A stretch of DNA of 64,000 nucleotides. Origin: Melioribacteraceae bacterium (GTDB lineage Bacteria > Bacteroidota > Ignavibacteria > Ignavibacteriales > Melioribacteraceae). Below are positions 1 through 9,497 of this stretch, in pieces. The DNA is taken from positions 99,711 through 163,710 of the forward strand of contig JAIPBD010000009.1 in the NCBI GenBank assembly GCA_021739765.1, given 5' to 3'. A program made the translations under genes and the position numbers. The notes under the pieces were generated by a model, which was given only the letters and a program-made list of their open reading frames with translations, was not told the DNA's origin and made no database searches. The stretch's first letter is position 1, and each line of letters opens with the position of its first letter.

Positions 1-1148
1 ATGTCCCTCTCTTCGAAACTCTAATTAAAGATTTGTCCCAATCTTATATCTATCGATACACGCGCTCCAAGTTAATTACAAATGTTGGAATTGAAGATTT
101 ACGAATTGATATTGAAACCGCAAATCTCTCATTCGATGAAAGCCACGCTTACACCGCAATTGAGATGACTGAAATTGAAGATAGCTGGGTTAGAAATTGC
201 ACAATGCTTCACTTTTATTTGTCGGGTGTCGAAACGGGAACAGCGACCAGAGTTACTGTGGAGGACTGCGATGCATTTCATCCAGTTTCACAAATAACCG
301 GTGGAAGACGTTACAATTTTAGTGTTTATAGAGCATCGCAGCAAATTTTATTCAAAAATTGCAATGCGACACTTGGCAGGCATTCCTACGTATCAAACGG
401 TGTATCAACCACTTCTGGAATTGTATTTTACAATTGTACTTCAGACAGTGCATTTGCGGCAAGTGAAGGTCACCGTCAATGGTCTCAGGCTTTGCTTTAT
501 GATAATCACAGAGAATTAAGTGAACCAATCGGGGGATACAACCCGAGACGGATCGGATTTTATAATAGAGCATATTATGGCACGAGCCATGGTTGGCCTG
601 TTGTTCATAGTGTTATCTGGAATTGTGATGTAAATGGCGGAGAAATAATCGCTCAAAAACCGCCGCGTGGTCAAAATTACGCTATTGGTTCATTCGGACA
701 ATTGGTCGCGGGTTATGGAACCTCCTCGTTCGCTGAACCGGCCGGATTTATCGAAGGCGCAAATAAACCAGGTCTAAATCCACCGTCACTTTATATGGCA
801 CAATTGGAAGAGAGAAAAAGTCTACTCACGGGCTTGAATGCTGATCCTGCCGAATTAGAATTAATTCCGGAAATGTTCAGTGTGTCGGATGCTTACCCGA
901 ATCCATTTAATCCGGAAACCAAAATAAATGTGAATTTACCGGAAGTCTCCAATCTGAAAATTGTTATTTATAATGTTACTGGTGAAGAAATTGTAACAAT
1001 TACAAATCAAGAATTTGGAGCCGGTATTTTTTCGTTTAATTGGAACGGAAAGAACAAATTCGGACAAGACGTTTCTTCGGGAATGTATTTCTTTTCCGTG
1101 TCTGCCAATCAAGGGATGATGACTAAGAAAGTTATATTTCTGAAATAA
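1..1148 (+). CDS. Right-handed beta-helix protein with T9SS C-terminal sorting domain (5' end cut off)
   Basis: The frame is open to the left edge, so this is the 3' part of a longer gene; the TTG at 33 is not a convincing start. The visible part has short rungs rich in Asn-Cys ('VRNCT', 'VEDCD', 'FKNCN', 'FYNCT', 'IWNCD') about 20-30 residues apart, the pattern of a parallel beta-helix as in polysaccharide lyases and DUF4955-type proteins. The last 90 or so residues are a T9SS type A domain beginning 'AYPNPFNPETKIN' and ending in a basic 'TKKVIFLK'. The protein should therefore be exported across the outer membrane and anchored or released there. It lies 6 bases upstream of an alginate lyase family gene and is probably part of the polyuronate operon. 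The substrate cannot be read from this fragment. Confidence 0.8.
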   Translation, partial: VPLFETLIKDLSQSYIYRYTRSKLITNVGIEDLRIDIETANLSFDESHAYTAIEMTEIEDSWVRNCTMLHFYLSGVETGTATRVTVEDCDAFHPVSQITGGRRYNFSVYRASQQILFKNCNATLGRHSYVSNGVSTTSGIVFYNCTSDSAFAASEGHRQWSQALLYDNHRELSEPIGGYNPRRIGFYNRAYYGTSHGWPVVHSVIWNCDVNGGEIIAQKPPRGQNYAIGSFGQLVAGYGTSSFAEPAGFIEGANKPGLNPPSLYMAQLEERKSLLTGLNADPAELELIPEMFSVSDAYPNPFNPETKINVNLPEVSNLKIVIYNVTGEEIVTITNQEFGAGIFSFNWNGKNKFGQDVSSGMYFFSVSANQGMMTKKVIFLK

Positions 1149-1154
1149 TTAAAA

Positions 1155-2378
1155 ATGATGACCAAACTAATTAAAATATTTGTTGTATTGTCTTTGTTCA
1201 GTTTTCAATTAATTGCGCAAGATCAGTCAGAGATCTATTTCAAAACAGAAGATCTTTTAGAAGTTAAATCAAGTTTTCAATCATCTGATTCTGACTTAAA
1301 AACAATCATTAAACATTATGCCGATAGATTTCTAGACGCAGGACCTTGGAATATAACCGAATCTTCTCCTTCCCGGATAAAAATTGACCCGCATTATTAT
1401 TTCACTGAAAGTCCTTATTGGTGGCCAAATCCTGATGATCCCGAAGGTTCCTATATTCGAAAAGATGGAGTTCGGAATCCCGACCGGTTTTTAGATCACA
1501 AAGAAAAATTCATGAAAGTCTATCAAACGGTTTCAACCCTTGCTCTTGCATCTTTTCTTTTTGATAATGAGAGTTATGCTCTAAAGGCTTTTCAAATTTT
1601 GGATATGTGGTTTGTAAATGAAAAAACTAAAATGAATCCGGATCTAAAATACGCTCAACTAATTCGAGGACGTGATGAAAAACGAGGCGTGGGCATAATT
1701 GAAACACACAGATTAACAAGATTTGTCGAAATGTTAAATTTACTCAGACTAAATGACCGCGATAATGTTGTACTTGAAGGTGTTGAGAAATGGATGTCAC
1801 AATATCTGAAATGGTTAGTTGAAAGTGAATATGGAGTGGATGAAAAGGAACGTGGTAATAATCATTCAAGTTGGTATGCGGCACAAATAGCGGCATTATC
1901 TTCTTTCACGAACAATAATGAATATTTGAATTGGTTGGATGATTATACAAAAGAATTTTTGATTGACAACCAGATCACCCAAAGCGGAACACAACCATAT
2001 GAGGAGGAGCGAACACTTTCTCTTTCATACTCGGTATTTAATCTTGATGCGCTCTCATTTTTGTCGGTTCTGCTTTCGAATGAGAAAAATGATATTTGGC
2101 GTTATTCAAATGACGGTGGAAGTTTAGTGGATGCGATAAACTATCTGACGCCATTTTTACTAAATCAAACTGATTGGCCGCATAAACAAATTAAAAAATA
2201 CAACGGTGGGGCTCCGATTTTTTGGGGTTTGTATGCTGTTTCAAATAATGATGTAGAAAAAATGAAATTGTTTAAAGAGTTATTCGAAAACCCTTCGGAT
2301 GATTTTTATGACACGCAAAACGACCCTTTCAAAGTCTTGTTATTCTTAGTAATTGACCGAAAAATTAACAAATACTGA
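1155..2378 (+). CDS. Alginate lyase family protein (PL5/PL38-like)
   Basis: This 407-residue secreted protein has a signal peptide ending near 'FQLIAQ' (about residue 21). It carries the hallmarks of the alginate lyase (alpha/alpha)n-toroid family (PF05426): 'SPYWWPNP' at 86-93, 'GNNHSSWY' at 234-241 with the Asn-His pair used in catalysis, and 'TQPYEEERTLSLSY' at 279-292. These are most like PL38 and PL5 enzymes, which cleave alginate or glucuronan by beta-elimination. It would act in the periplasm or at the surface to give unsaturated oligo-uronates. Two ATGs lie side by side at 1155 and 1158 and either could be the start. The downstream genes complete uronate catabolism. Fold and class are secure, but mannuronate versus glucuronate specificity is inferred from context only. 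Confidence 0.85.
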   Translation: MMTKLIKIFVVLSLFSFQLIAQDQSEIYFKTEDLLEVKSSFQSSDSDLKTIIKHYADRFLDAGPWNITESSPSRIKIDPHYYFTESPYWWPNPDDPEGSYIRKDGVRNPDRFLDHKEKFMKVYQTVSTLALASFLFDNESYALKAFQILDMWFVNEKTKMNPDLKYAQLIRGRDEKRGVGIIETHRLTRFVEMLNLLRLNDRDNVVLEGVEKWMSQYLKWLVESEYGVDEKERGNNHSSWYAAQIAALSSFTNNNEYLNWLDDYTKEFLIDNQITQSGTQPYEEERTLSLSYSVFNLDALSFLSVLLSNEKNDIWRYSNDGGSLVDAINYLTPFLLNQTDWPHKQIKKYNGGAPIFWGLYAVSNNDVEKMKLFKELFENPSDDFYDTQNDPFKVLLFLVIDRKINKY

Positions 2379-2385
2379 TGTGATT

Positions 2386-3030
2386 ATGAGTAAGAATTTA
2401 ATAATTGAGAGCATTCTATTAAATGGTTCAGTTGCCGTCATCAGAACACAAGATGTCGGTAAATTGATGAAAGTTGCTGAAGCATTATACAATGGCGGTG
2501 TAAAATCTCTCGAAATTACAATGACTGTTCCTAATGCGATAGAAGTGATTAACGAAATTTCGAAAAAAGTTAAAGATGATATTCTGATTGGAGTCGGAAC
2601 GGTACTTGATTCAGAAACCACAAGAAAATCAATAGAAGCCGGTGCAAAATTCGTTGTAAGTCCGATACTTAAAAAAGAAATAATTGATACTGCACACAAT
2701 TATGATGTTCCGGTTTTCCCCGGAGCATTTTCACCTACTGAAATCCAAACCGCCCATGAATGGGGTGCGGATATTGTAAAAGTATTTCCGGCGGATATAT
2801 TGGGAATGAAGTATTTCAAAAATTTAAATGCCCCGCTACCACATATCAAAATGATGCCGACCGGAGGAGTTACCCCCGAAAATGCAGGTGATTGGATTAG
2901 GAACGGAGCCTGCGCGGTTGGAATTGGTTCTGCTCTATTAGATGAACAAGCGATTTTAGATGGAGACTATAAATTACTCGAAAGGAAAGCGAAAGTTCTT
3001 ACTGAAAGTATCAAAAATGCGAAGAATTAA
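2386..3030 (+). CDS. eda: 2-dehydro-3-deoxy-phosphogluconate (KDPG) aldolase
   Basis: This is a 214-residue class I aldolase of the KHG/KDPG family, the usual length. The ATG at 2386 is preferred over an upstream in-frame TTG at 2353, which would overlap the lyase gene. Visible family features are 'VAVIRTQD' near the start, 'GGVKSLEITMTVP' with the catalytic Glu, 'IGVGTVLD', and 'ADIVKVFPADILG', whose Lys forms the Schiff base, followed by 'MPTGGV' of the phosphate site. It splits KDPG into pyruvate and glyceraldehyde 3-phosphate in the cytoplasm. This is the last step after the kinase encoded 12 bases downstream. Confidence 0.93.
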   Translation: MSKNLIIESILLNGSVAVIRTQDVGKLMKVAEALYNGGVKSLEITMTVPNAIEVINEISKKVKDDILIGVGTVLDSETTRKSIEAGAKFVVSPILKKEIIDTAHNYDVPVFPGAFSPTEIQTAHEWGADIVKVFPADILGMKYFKNLNAPLPHIKMMPTGGVTPENAGDWIRNGACAVGIGSALLDEQAILDGDYKLLERKAKVLTESIKNAKN

Positions 3031-3042
3031 TAGGATCTGAGA

Positions 3043-4080
3043 ATGAAAAATAAAAATGTTATAACCTTTGGCGAAATAATGTTAAGACTTTCAACGCCCG
3101 GGTTTGTAAGATTTGTACAATCACAAAATTTTGATGTTACATTCGGAGGTGGAGAGGCTAATGTTGCCGTCTCACTCGCTAACTACGGATTGGAAAGTTT
3201 TTTTGTCACGAAACTACCCGTCCACGAAATTGGTCAATCCGCCGTAAATCACTTAAGAAGATTTGGAGTGAATACTGATTTAATAGTGAGAGGCGGTGAA
3301 AGAGTCGGTATTTATTTTCTGGAAACCGGCGCAAGCCAACGTGCATCGAAAGTAGTTTATGACCGTAGTAATTCAGCAATTAGTGAGGCTGCTGCAAGCG
3401 ATTTTGATTGGGAAACTATAATGGAAGGAATGGATTGGTTCCACTGGACAGGGATAACTCCGGCACTTGGTAAAAATGCTCAATCATCACTTCTACGAGC
3501 TTGCAAAGCAGCCCGCAATTTAAACGTAAAGATTAGTTGTGATTTAAACTTCCGTAAAAAAATGTGGTCAGAATCGGAAGCGCAAAAAGTAATGAATCCG
3601 CTAATGGAATATGTTGATGTTTGTATCGCAAATGAAGAGGACGCGGAAAAAAGTTTAGGAATGAAGGCGAAATCAACGGATGTAGAGGCAGGTGAACTGA
3701 ATGAAGCTGGATATTTTGAATTAGCCAAGCAGCTAAAATCCAAATACGGTTTTGAAACCGTAGCTATTACTTTGCGTGAAAGTTTCTCGGCATCAAGGAA
3801 CGGATGGAGCGCATTGATACATGATGATAAAGATTGCGAACTTCCATATCGCTCTACCAAATATGATATTCAAATTGTCGATAGAGTTGGCGGCGGTGAT
3901 TCGTTTGCAAGCGGACTTATTTATGGATTATTAAGTAAATCGAACACCAAGGAAGCCTTAGAATTTGCCGTTGCTGCCTCCTGCCTAAAGCATACTATTC
4001 CAGGCGATTTTAATTTAGTCACGGTTGATGAAGTTGAAAAACTAATTAGTAACGGCGGCTCCGGACGTGTTGAAAGATGA
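3043..4080 (+). CDS. kdgK: 2-keto-3-deoxygluconate (KDG) kinase, PfkB family
   Basis: This 345-residue ribokinase/PfkB-family sugar kinase phosphorylates KDG to KDPG with ATP. The N-terminal 'FGEIMLRLSTPG' and 'FGGGEANVA' (about 34-42) are typical of KDG kinases. The C-terminal 'VGGGDSFASG' (282-291) contains the anion hole and the catalytic base Asp286. It sits between the aldolase and a GntR regulator on the same strand with short gaps, as expected for a polyuronate operon. Substrate assignment rests on motif resemblance plus this context; other PfkB substrates are unlikely next to KDPG aldolase. Confidence 0.9.
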   Translation: MKNKNVITFGEIMLRLSTPGFVRFVQSQNFDVTFGGGEANVAVSLANYGLESFFVTKLPVHEIGQSAVNHLRRFGVNTDLIVRGGERVGIYFLETGASQRASKVVYDRSNSAISEAAASDFDWETIMEGMDWFHWTGITPALGKNAQSSLLRACKAARNLNVKISCDLNFRKKMWSESEAQKVMNPLMEYVDVCIANEEDAEKSLGMKAKSTDVEAGELNEAGYFELAKQLKSKYGFETVAITLRESFSASRNGWSALIHDDKDCELPYRSTKYDIQIVDRVGGGDSFASGLIYGLLSKSNTKEALEFAVAASCLKHTIPGDFNLVTVDEVEKLISNGGSGRVER

Positions 4081-4098
4081 AAAAATATAGAGGGTCCA

Positions 4099-4821
4099 AT
4101 GTTTAATTCAGTAGGGGAAAGATTACCGATAAAACAATTGATCGCGACTCAAATTGAGGATGCAATTCTGAGTAAAAAGTTTACTCCCGGGCAGAAACTA
4201 CCTTCCGAAAATGAACTTTGCATTCAGTTTAGTGTAAGTAGAACTTCAGTTCGGGAAGCATTACAAATCCTGGGCGCTCATGGATTAATTACCGTTGAAA
4301 AGGGTAAAGGAATTTTTGTAAATAAAATCACTTCAGAAAGTGTTGTTAATCCTTTGGAGAAATACCTTCGACATTCTTTAGATAGGAATTATGTTTTTGA
4401 TTTAGTTCACGCACGACAAATTCTTGAACCATCCATCGCCCGTGAAGCTGCAATTTCGCACGATCTTGAAGATATTAAATTGCTGGATGAGGATATAAAA
4501 AATCTTGAACAGAAAAATCTTAATTACAAACAACTTGCTACGATTGATATGGACTTTCATAATCATCTCGCGATGGCTACAAAAAATACCGTTGTTCCGT
4601 TACTCTTAAAACCTTTACACAGATTATTACCGCAAATAAAATCAACTGTATACGCCACCGTTGATGAGGCGAGAGAATCCGCGATAAAGTGGCATTCAAA
4701 AATTTTAACCGCCGTAAAAGATAGAGATCAAGAAGCATCTTACAATTTTATGGTTGAGCATCTGAAAATCGCAGAAAAACACGCCAGTATGATTCTTCAA
4801 ATGCAAGATAAAGCTTCATAA
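4099..4821 (+). CDS. GntR family transcriptional regulator (FadR subfamily)
   Basis: The N-terminal winged helix (about residues 8-75) has the GntR signature 'PGQKLPSENELCIQFSVSRTSVREAL' and a wing ending 'KGKGIFV'. The rest (about 90-230) is an all-helical FCD ligand-binding domain with the metal-ligand pattern 'DMDFHNHLA' and later 'WHSKIL' and 'VEHL'. FadR-subfamily regulators often respond to sugar acids, and many uronate operons are controlled by such a protein (UxuR/ExuR type). Being inside the operon, it probably autoregulates the cluster with a pathway intermediate as inducer. The operator would lie upstream of the window or possibly at the palindrome at 13753; neither is shown. Confidence 0.9.
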   Translation: MFNSVGERLPIKQLIATQIEDAILSKKFTPGQKLPSENELCIQFSVSRTSVREALQILGAHGLITVEKGKGIFVNKITSESVVNPLEKYLRHSLDRNYVFDLVHARQILEPSIAREAAISHDLEDIKLLDEDIKNLEQKNLNYKQLATIDMDFHNHLAMATKNTVVPLLLKPLHRLLPQIKSTVYATVDEARESAIKWHSKILTAVKDRDQEASYNFMVEHLKIAEKHASMILQMQDKAS

Positions 4822-4847
4822 AAATTAAATTAAAAGGAGTAAGATAT

Positions 4848-5603
4848 ATGCATAACTTCACAAATAAGGTAGCCATTGTAACCGGAGGAGCGAGAGATAT
4901 CGGCAGATATTGTTCATTAAAATTAGCGGAAGGCGGTGCCTCGGTTTGTATTAATTATTATGATAATAAAGAACAAGCTGAAGAAACAATCAAAATGATT
5001 GAAGATATGGGCAAAAAGGCTATTGTGGTTCAGGGTGATATGACCAAAGCCGACGATGTTAAAAAAGTTGTTGATGAATGCCGTAGCGCGTTCGGGGAGG
5101 AAATTCATTATCTGATTAATGTTGCAGGTGGATTAGTCGCGAGAAAAACTATGTCCGAAATGGATGAAGACTTTTGGAATTTTGTGTTGGATCTTAATCT
5201 TGGTTCGGTATTCAAAGTTACAAAAGCTGTACTTCCGTTTATGCCGGCAGGTGGCGCTATTGTTAATTTTGCTTCACAAGCAGCGAGAGATGGCGGTGGC
5301 CCGGGAGCCAGCGCATACGCAACTTCGAAGGGAGGAGTATTAACATTTACACGTGGTTTAGCAAAAGAGCTTGGACCGAAAAATATCCGTGTAAATTGTG
5401 TTTCCCCGGGAATGATAAATACAACTTTTCATGACACATTTACAAAACCGGAAGTAAGAGCAAAAGTTGCCGGCGGAACACCATTAAGAAGAGAAGGTGA
5501 AGCCCCGGAAGTTGCCGATCTTGCAGTTTATCTATTATCAGACAGCGCTTCTTTTATTACCGGAGCCTCAATGGAAATTAACGGCGGAACCTATTTCATC
5601 TAA
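4848..5603 (+). CDS. SDR family oxidoreductase, probable DEH reductase
   Basis: This 251-residue classical short-chain dehydrogenase has 'TGGARDIG' (12-19) for the nucleotide, 'NVAGG' (91-95), and the Ser143-Tyr157-Lys161 triad in 'FASQAARDGG...SAYATSK'. It also has the usual 'PGMINTTF' and ends in 'GASMEINGGTYFI'. In alginate operons an SDR at this position reduces 4-deoxy-L-erythro-5-hexoseulose uronate (DEH) to KDG, feeding the kinase encoded just upstream. KduD-type activity on a pectin intermediate is the alternative, but no kduI is present while kdgF is. A good ribosome binding site (AAAGGAG) precedes the ATG. Confidence 0.85.
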   Translation: MHNFTNKVAIVTGGARDIGRYCSLKLAEGGASVCINYYDNKEQAEETIKMIEDMGKKAIVVQGDMTKADDVKKVVDECRSAFGEEIHYLINVAGGLVARKTMSEMDEDFWNFVLDLNLGSVFKVTKAVLPFMPAGGAIVNFASQAARDGGGPGASAYATSKGGVLTFTRGLAKELGPKNIRVNCVSPGMINTTFHDTFTKPEVRAKVAGGTPLRREGEAPEVADLAVYLLSDSASFITGASMEINGGTYFI

Positions 5604-5604
5604 A

Positions 5605-7815
5605 ATGAAACAAAGGCTAATAAATTCAAATAAAATTATCATTGTTTTTGCTTTGTTGCTTTGGGCGTTCTCGAATGAATCGAATGCCCAGGCAGAAAGT
5701 CCTAATCTTGTTTTAACATTCGAAGCCGTTAAGGAAATTCAAGCCTCAATCGGTTCTGTCCCTTTATTTGATAAATCTCTCGAATCCGCAAAATCTTTTG
5801 TTGAAAATGCCTTGAAAAATCCGATAGAAGTACCGGTCCCGGCAGATGCGGGTGGTGGTTATACTCACGAAAAACACAAGCAAAATTATAACGAAATGTA
5901 TCAAGCCGGAATTTTGTTTCAGATTACGGGTGAAGAGAAATATGGCATTTTTATTAAAAATATGCTTGACCAATATGCTGAATTATACCCGACTCTCAGC
6001 GCTCATCCACAAGGGAAAAGACAAACTCCGGGCCGGCTGTTCTGGCAGACTCTGAATGAAAATGTCTGGTTACTGCACACGATACAAGCGTATGACTGTA
6101 TTCAAGAGTGGTTGAGTCCCAAAGACCGCCAAAATTACATCGATAATATTTTCACTCCGATGGTAAAATTCTTTATGATTGATTGCAGCCAAAGTTTTAA
6201 TCTTATCCACAATCATGGCACTTGGATGGTCGCATCTGTGGGAATGACCGGATACGTTTTGGGAAATCAAGATTATGTACAGAAGGCGCTTTATGGTTCA
6301 GATTTGGATGGCAAATCTGGTTATTTGGCTCAATTAGATGAGCTTTTTTCACCGAGCGGTTATTATACGGAAGGTGGGTATTACGTCCGCTATGCACTTT
6401 GGCCGTTTTTTATCTTTGCCGAAGCAATTCATAACAATGAAATTGATCTAAAAATTTATGAATATCGAGATCAAATTCTGCGCAAAGCACTTTATTCCGC
6501 GCTTCAAGTTACATACACCAACGGAGCGTTTATTCCCATAAATGATGCCATTAAGGAAAAAACTTGGTTATCACGCGAATTAATTTTTGCGACAAATTTT
6601 GTATTTGCTCATTACAATCAAGATGCCGAGTTATTAAACTTAGTAAAGTTGCAGGATGAAGTTTCGTTAACCGGTCCCGGTTTAGAAGTTGCAAAAGCAT
6701 TAGACGATATTTCTGAAATTCCGGCATTCACATGGAAAAGTATTGAATTTACAGACGGCCCAAAAGGTGATTGGGGCGGAGTTGGTATTATACGTTCCGG
6801 TGATAATTCCGACCAAGAGACACTAGTGATGAAATATGGTTCGCATGGTCTATCGCACGGCCATTTTGATAAGCTAACTTACCTCTTTTATGATCAATCG
6901 CGAGAAATCATTCAAGATTACGGATCAGCAAGATTCTTAAACGTAGAGCAGAAATTTGGCGGAAGATATCTTGATGAAAACGATTCCTTCGCGAAGCAAA
7001 CAGTTGCCCACAACACAGTTGTTGTCGATGAAAAATCCCAATTTGACGGTATTCGGGATAAATCACAAGAGAGCCACTCAATTCGATATGCATTTTCCGC
7101 GCAGGATGAACAATTCCAATTCATGAGCGCGAAAGAGAAAAATGCTTACAAGGGAGTAAAAATGCATCGAACTATGGCAATGGTTAATGATGAAAAATTA
7201 TATCGCCCCGTAATTATCGATGTGTTCAGAATTGAATCCGACCAAAAACATACTTATGACTTACCGTTTTATTACAAGGGACACTTTATTTATTCGAATT
7301 TCGAATATGAAGCTTTTACGAAGACCAAATCAGTAATTGGAGAAGATTCCGGATACCAACATCTGTGGAAGGAAGCTATTGGGAAACCTGATAAAACTGC
7401 ACAATTAACCTGGTGGAACGGAAAACGTTTTTACTCAATCGTATCAAATACTTCGACCGGAAATGAAATATATTTTGCCAGAATCGGTGGAAGCGATCCC
7501 GATTTTAATCTTAGAAACGAACCGGTTTTTATAATTCGTGCGAGGGCCGATAATTATGTATTTGCTTCGGTTTTAGAACCACATGGAATATTTGACCCGA
7601 TCGCCGAATTCACAAAAGATTCTTACAGCAGTTTCGAAAATGTTCAAGTAATACTCAATGCTGAGGATTACACAATAATTAATCTAAAAGGTAAAAATAA
7701 TATTGATTGGAATTTAATGATCTCCAACGAAGACAACAATCCCGAAAGTGAACATAAGATAACGTTCAACAACGTTGTTTATGAATGGAAGGGAACTGTT
7801 GGAATAAAAAAATAG
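5605..7815 (+). CDS. PL17-like exolytic oligoalginate lyase
   Basis: The start at 5605, one base after the SDR stop, gives a clean signal peptide ending 'NESNAQA'; an upstream in-frame start at 5497 would lie inside the SDR gene. The 736-residue product has an N-terminal (alpha/alpha)6 toroid (about 30-380) and a C-terminal heparinase II/III beta-sandwich. Family residues are visible: 'NHGTW' (Asn203-His204), 'TEGGYYVRYAL' with Tyr259/Tyr260, and 'YGSHGLSHGHFDKL' (411-424) supplying further His. These match the Asn-His, Tyr and His catalytic set of PL17 enzymes such as Alg17C, which release unsaturated monouronate from oligoalginate ends. It would work in the periplasm upstream of KdgF and the permease. 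Confidence 0.88.
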   Translation: MKQRLINSNKIIIVFALLLWAFSNESNAQAESPNLVLTFEAVKEIQASIGSVPLFDKSLESAKSFVENALKNPIEVPVPADAGGGYTHEKHKQNYNEMYQAGILFQITGEEKYGIFIKNMLDQYAELYPTLSAHPQGKRQTPGRLFWQTLNENVWLLHTIQAYDCIQEWLSPKDRQNYIDNIFTPMVKFFMIDCSQSFNLIHNHGTWMVASVGMTGYVLGNQDYVQKALYGSDLDGKSGYLAQLDELFSPSGYYTEGGYYVRYALWPFFIFAEAIHNNEIDLKIYEYRDQILRKALYSALQVTYTNGAFIPINDAIKEKTWLSRELIFATNFVFAHYNQDAELLNLVKLQDEVSLTGPGLEVAKALDDISEIPAFTWKSIEFTDGPKGDWGGVGIIRSGDNSDQETLVMKYGSHGLSHGHFDKLTYLFYDQSREIIQDYGSARFLNVEQKFGGRYLDENDSFAKQTVAHNTVVVDEKSQFDGIRDKSQESHSIRYAFSAQDEQFQFMSAKEKNAYKGVKMHRTMAMVNDEKLYRPVIIDVFRIESDQKHTYDLPFYYKGHFIYSNFEYEAFTKTKSVIGEDSGYQHLWKEAIGKPDKTAQLTWWNGKRFYSIVSNTSTGNEIYFARIGGSDPDFNLRNEPVFIIRARADNYVFASVLEPHGIFDPIAEFTKDSYSSFENVQVILNAEDYTIINLKGKNNIDWNLMISNEDNNPESEHKITFNNVVYEWKGTVGIKK

Positions 7816-7827
7816 AAAGGGAAATCT

Positions 7828-8172
7828 ATGAAATACGAAAGTGAAATTTTTAATATCGCTGATGATATGGAATGGGAGTCTGTGGCTCCTGGAATGAAAA
7901 GGAAAATTTTAGGATACAATGACGAAATAATGCTCGTAAAAGTACACTTCGATAAAGGTGGAATTGGTGTAAGACATAAACACCGGCACAGCCAAACCAC
8001 TTATGTTGAAAGCGGAAAGTTCGAAGTTACGGTAGGGGAGAATACAAAAATCTTAAAAGGTGGTGACGGATTTTACATACCGCCTAATATTGAACATGGC
8101 GCGGTTTGTTTAGAGGATGGAATTCTCATCGATGTTTTTAGCCCCATCCGTGAAGATTTTATGGAAAACTAA
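7828..8172 (+). CDS. kdgF: KdgF-like cupin, unsaturated uronate ring-opening protein
   Basis: This 114-residue single-domain cupin has the metal-binding set 'RHKHRHSQ' (His50, His52, His54, Gln56) and 'PPNIEHGAV' (His90). KdgF proteins convert the 4,5-unsaturated uronate monomers released by exo-lyases into linear ketonised forms (DEH or DKI). Its position directly after the PL17-like lyase and before the hexuronate-type permease fits that role. It has no signal peptide and so is cytoplasmic. A generic cupin is the only real alternative. Confidence 0.85.
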   Translation: MKYESEIFNIADDMEWESVAPGMKRKILGYNDEIMLVKVHFDKGGIGVRHKHRHSQTTYVESGKFEVTVGENTKILKGGDGFYIPPNIEHGAVCLEDGILIDVFSPIREDFMEN

Positions 8173-8216
8173 ATTCATTTTCAACTTTTATGTAAAATAC
8201 TATTTGGGAGAAATTG

Positions 8217-9476
8217 ATGAAAAAAATTAAGGGTTTGAGATGGTGGATTATCACTCTCGTAGCGATAGCGACCGTTATAAATTATATAGATCGAGGCGCG
8301 CTTTCTATAATGTGGCCCGAAATTTCGAAAGACCTTGGGATGACCAAGGAAGATTATTCAACAATCGCAATTACATTTACGATCGCATACGCGTTATCTC
8401 AAACTCTATCCGGTCGTTTATACGATTGGATTGGTACAAGAATGGGCTTTGTATTCTCGATCGTACTTTGGTCTGTTTCGGTTGCTTTTCATGGATTGGC
8501 AAGAGGAATGGCGAGTTTCAGCATCTTTAGATTTTTTCTCGGGCTTGGAGAAGCCGGAAACTGGCCCGGAGCCACAAAATCAAATGCCGAGTGGTTCCCT
8601 ATAAAAGAGAGAGCGCTTGCTCAAGGCATATTCAATTCGGGCGCCTCAATCGGTTCAATCATTTCTCCCCCATTCATCGCTTTTTTGTATTTATGGATTG
8701 GTTGGGAACTTACTTTTGTCCTACTTGGATTTCTCGGAATTTTATGGATTGTACCCTGGTTATTTATCAACAAAGCATTACCCAAAGATCATCCATGGGT
8801 TACAGATTCAGAAAAGGAATATATACTGTCCGACCAAAAGGATGAAAAATCAGATGAAAAACCTCCGTCATGGGGAAAAGTGCTCAAACAAAAAAAATCC
8901 TGGGCGGTTTTGGCATCACGATTTTTCCTTGATCCTATTTGGTGGCTCTTTGTTTTTTGGCTACCAATTTATTTAGCGGACACCTTCGATTTTGATATCA
9001 AACAAATCGGTCTTTTTGCCTGGATGCCTTATGTGGGCGCTGCTACCGGAGCAATTTTCGGCGGATGGATCGCCGGAAAATGGATGAACAGTGGTTGGAG
9101 TTTGAATAAAGCCAGAAAAGGCGCGATAGTTCTCGGTGCAGCAATTATGCTACCGGCATTAATTTTTACTTCCGTTGCGAGCACGCCACTTGTTGCGGTA
9201 ATTTTAATTGCATTAATTCTTTTCGGATTTCAGACTTCGATCAGCAATATACAAACTCTACCGAGTGATTTTTTCAGCGGCAAATCTGTCGGATCACTTG
9301 CGGGTCTTGGAGGAACTACAGCAGCAATTGGCGTTGTTTTAACAACCTACATCGTTCCTGCATTAACGGTTGATACCTATGCTCCTTTTTTCATCTTGGG
9401 CGCAATCCTGGTTCCATTAGGCGTAGCGAGCGTTTATATTTTTGGCGGCCAAATAGAAAAAACAGAGATGAAATAA
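8217..9476 (+). CDS. MFS transporter, hexuronate/anion-cation symporter (ExuT-like)
   Basis: This 419-residue, roughly 12-helix permease has the anion:cation symporter family signature 'GEAGNWPGATKSNAEWFP' (111-128) and 'NYIDRGALS' in the first helix. ExuT, UhpT and DgoT relatives share these. It should import the unsaturated uronate monomer or DEH by proton or sodium symport. The ATG at 8217 is chosen because a GGGAGAA ribosome binding site lies just upstream; a TTG one codon earlier is also possible. No SusC/SusD pair accompanies it in the window, so passage through the outer membrane must depend on something else. Confidence 0.88.
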   Translation: MKKIKGLRWWIITLVAIATVINYIDRGALSIMWPEISKDLGMTKEDYSTIAITFTIAYALSQTLSGRLYDWIGTRMGFVFSIVLWSVSVAFHGLARGMASFSIFRFFLGLGEAGNWPGATKSNAEWFPIKERALAQGIFNSGASIGSIISPPFIAFLYLWIGWELTFVLLGFLGILWIVPWLFINKALPKDHPWVTDSEKEYILSDQKDEKSDEKPPSWGKVLKQKKSWAVLASRFFLDPIWWLFVFWLPIYLADTFDFDIKQIGLFAWMPYVGAATGAIFGGWIAGKWMNSGWSLNKARKGAIVLGAAIMLPALIFTSVASTPLVAVILIALILFGFQTSISNIQTLPSDFFSGKSVGSLAGLGGTTAAIGVVLTTYIVPALTVDTYAPFFILGAILVPLGVASVYIFGGQIEKTEMK

Positions 9477-9497
9477 AAATCCTTACAAAGGATATTC

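Noticed and set aside
33-1148. TTG at 33 as the true start of the first gene
   Set aside because: The frame continues to the left edge without a stop and no ribosome binding site precedes the TTG; the gene is cut by the window.
2346-2699. 117-codon minus-strand frame opposite the KDPG aldolase
   Set aside because: It is a mirror frame of a well-recognised enzyme, Ser/Ile-rich and without family features.
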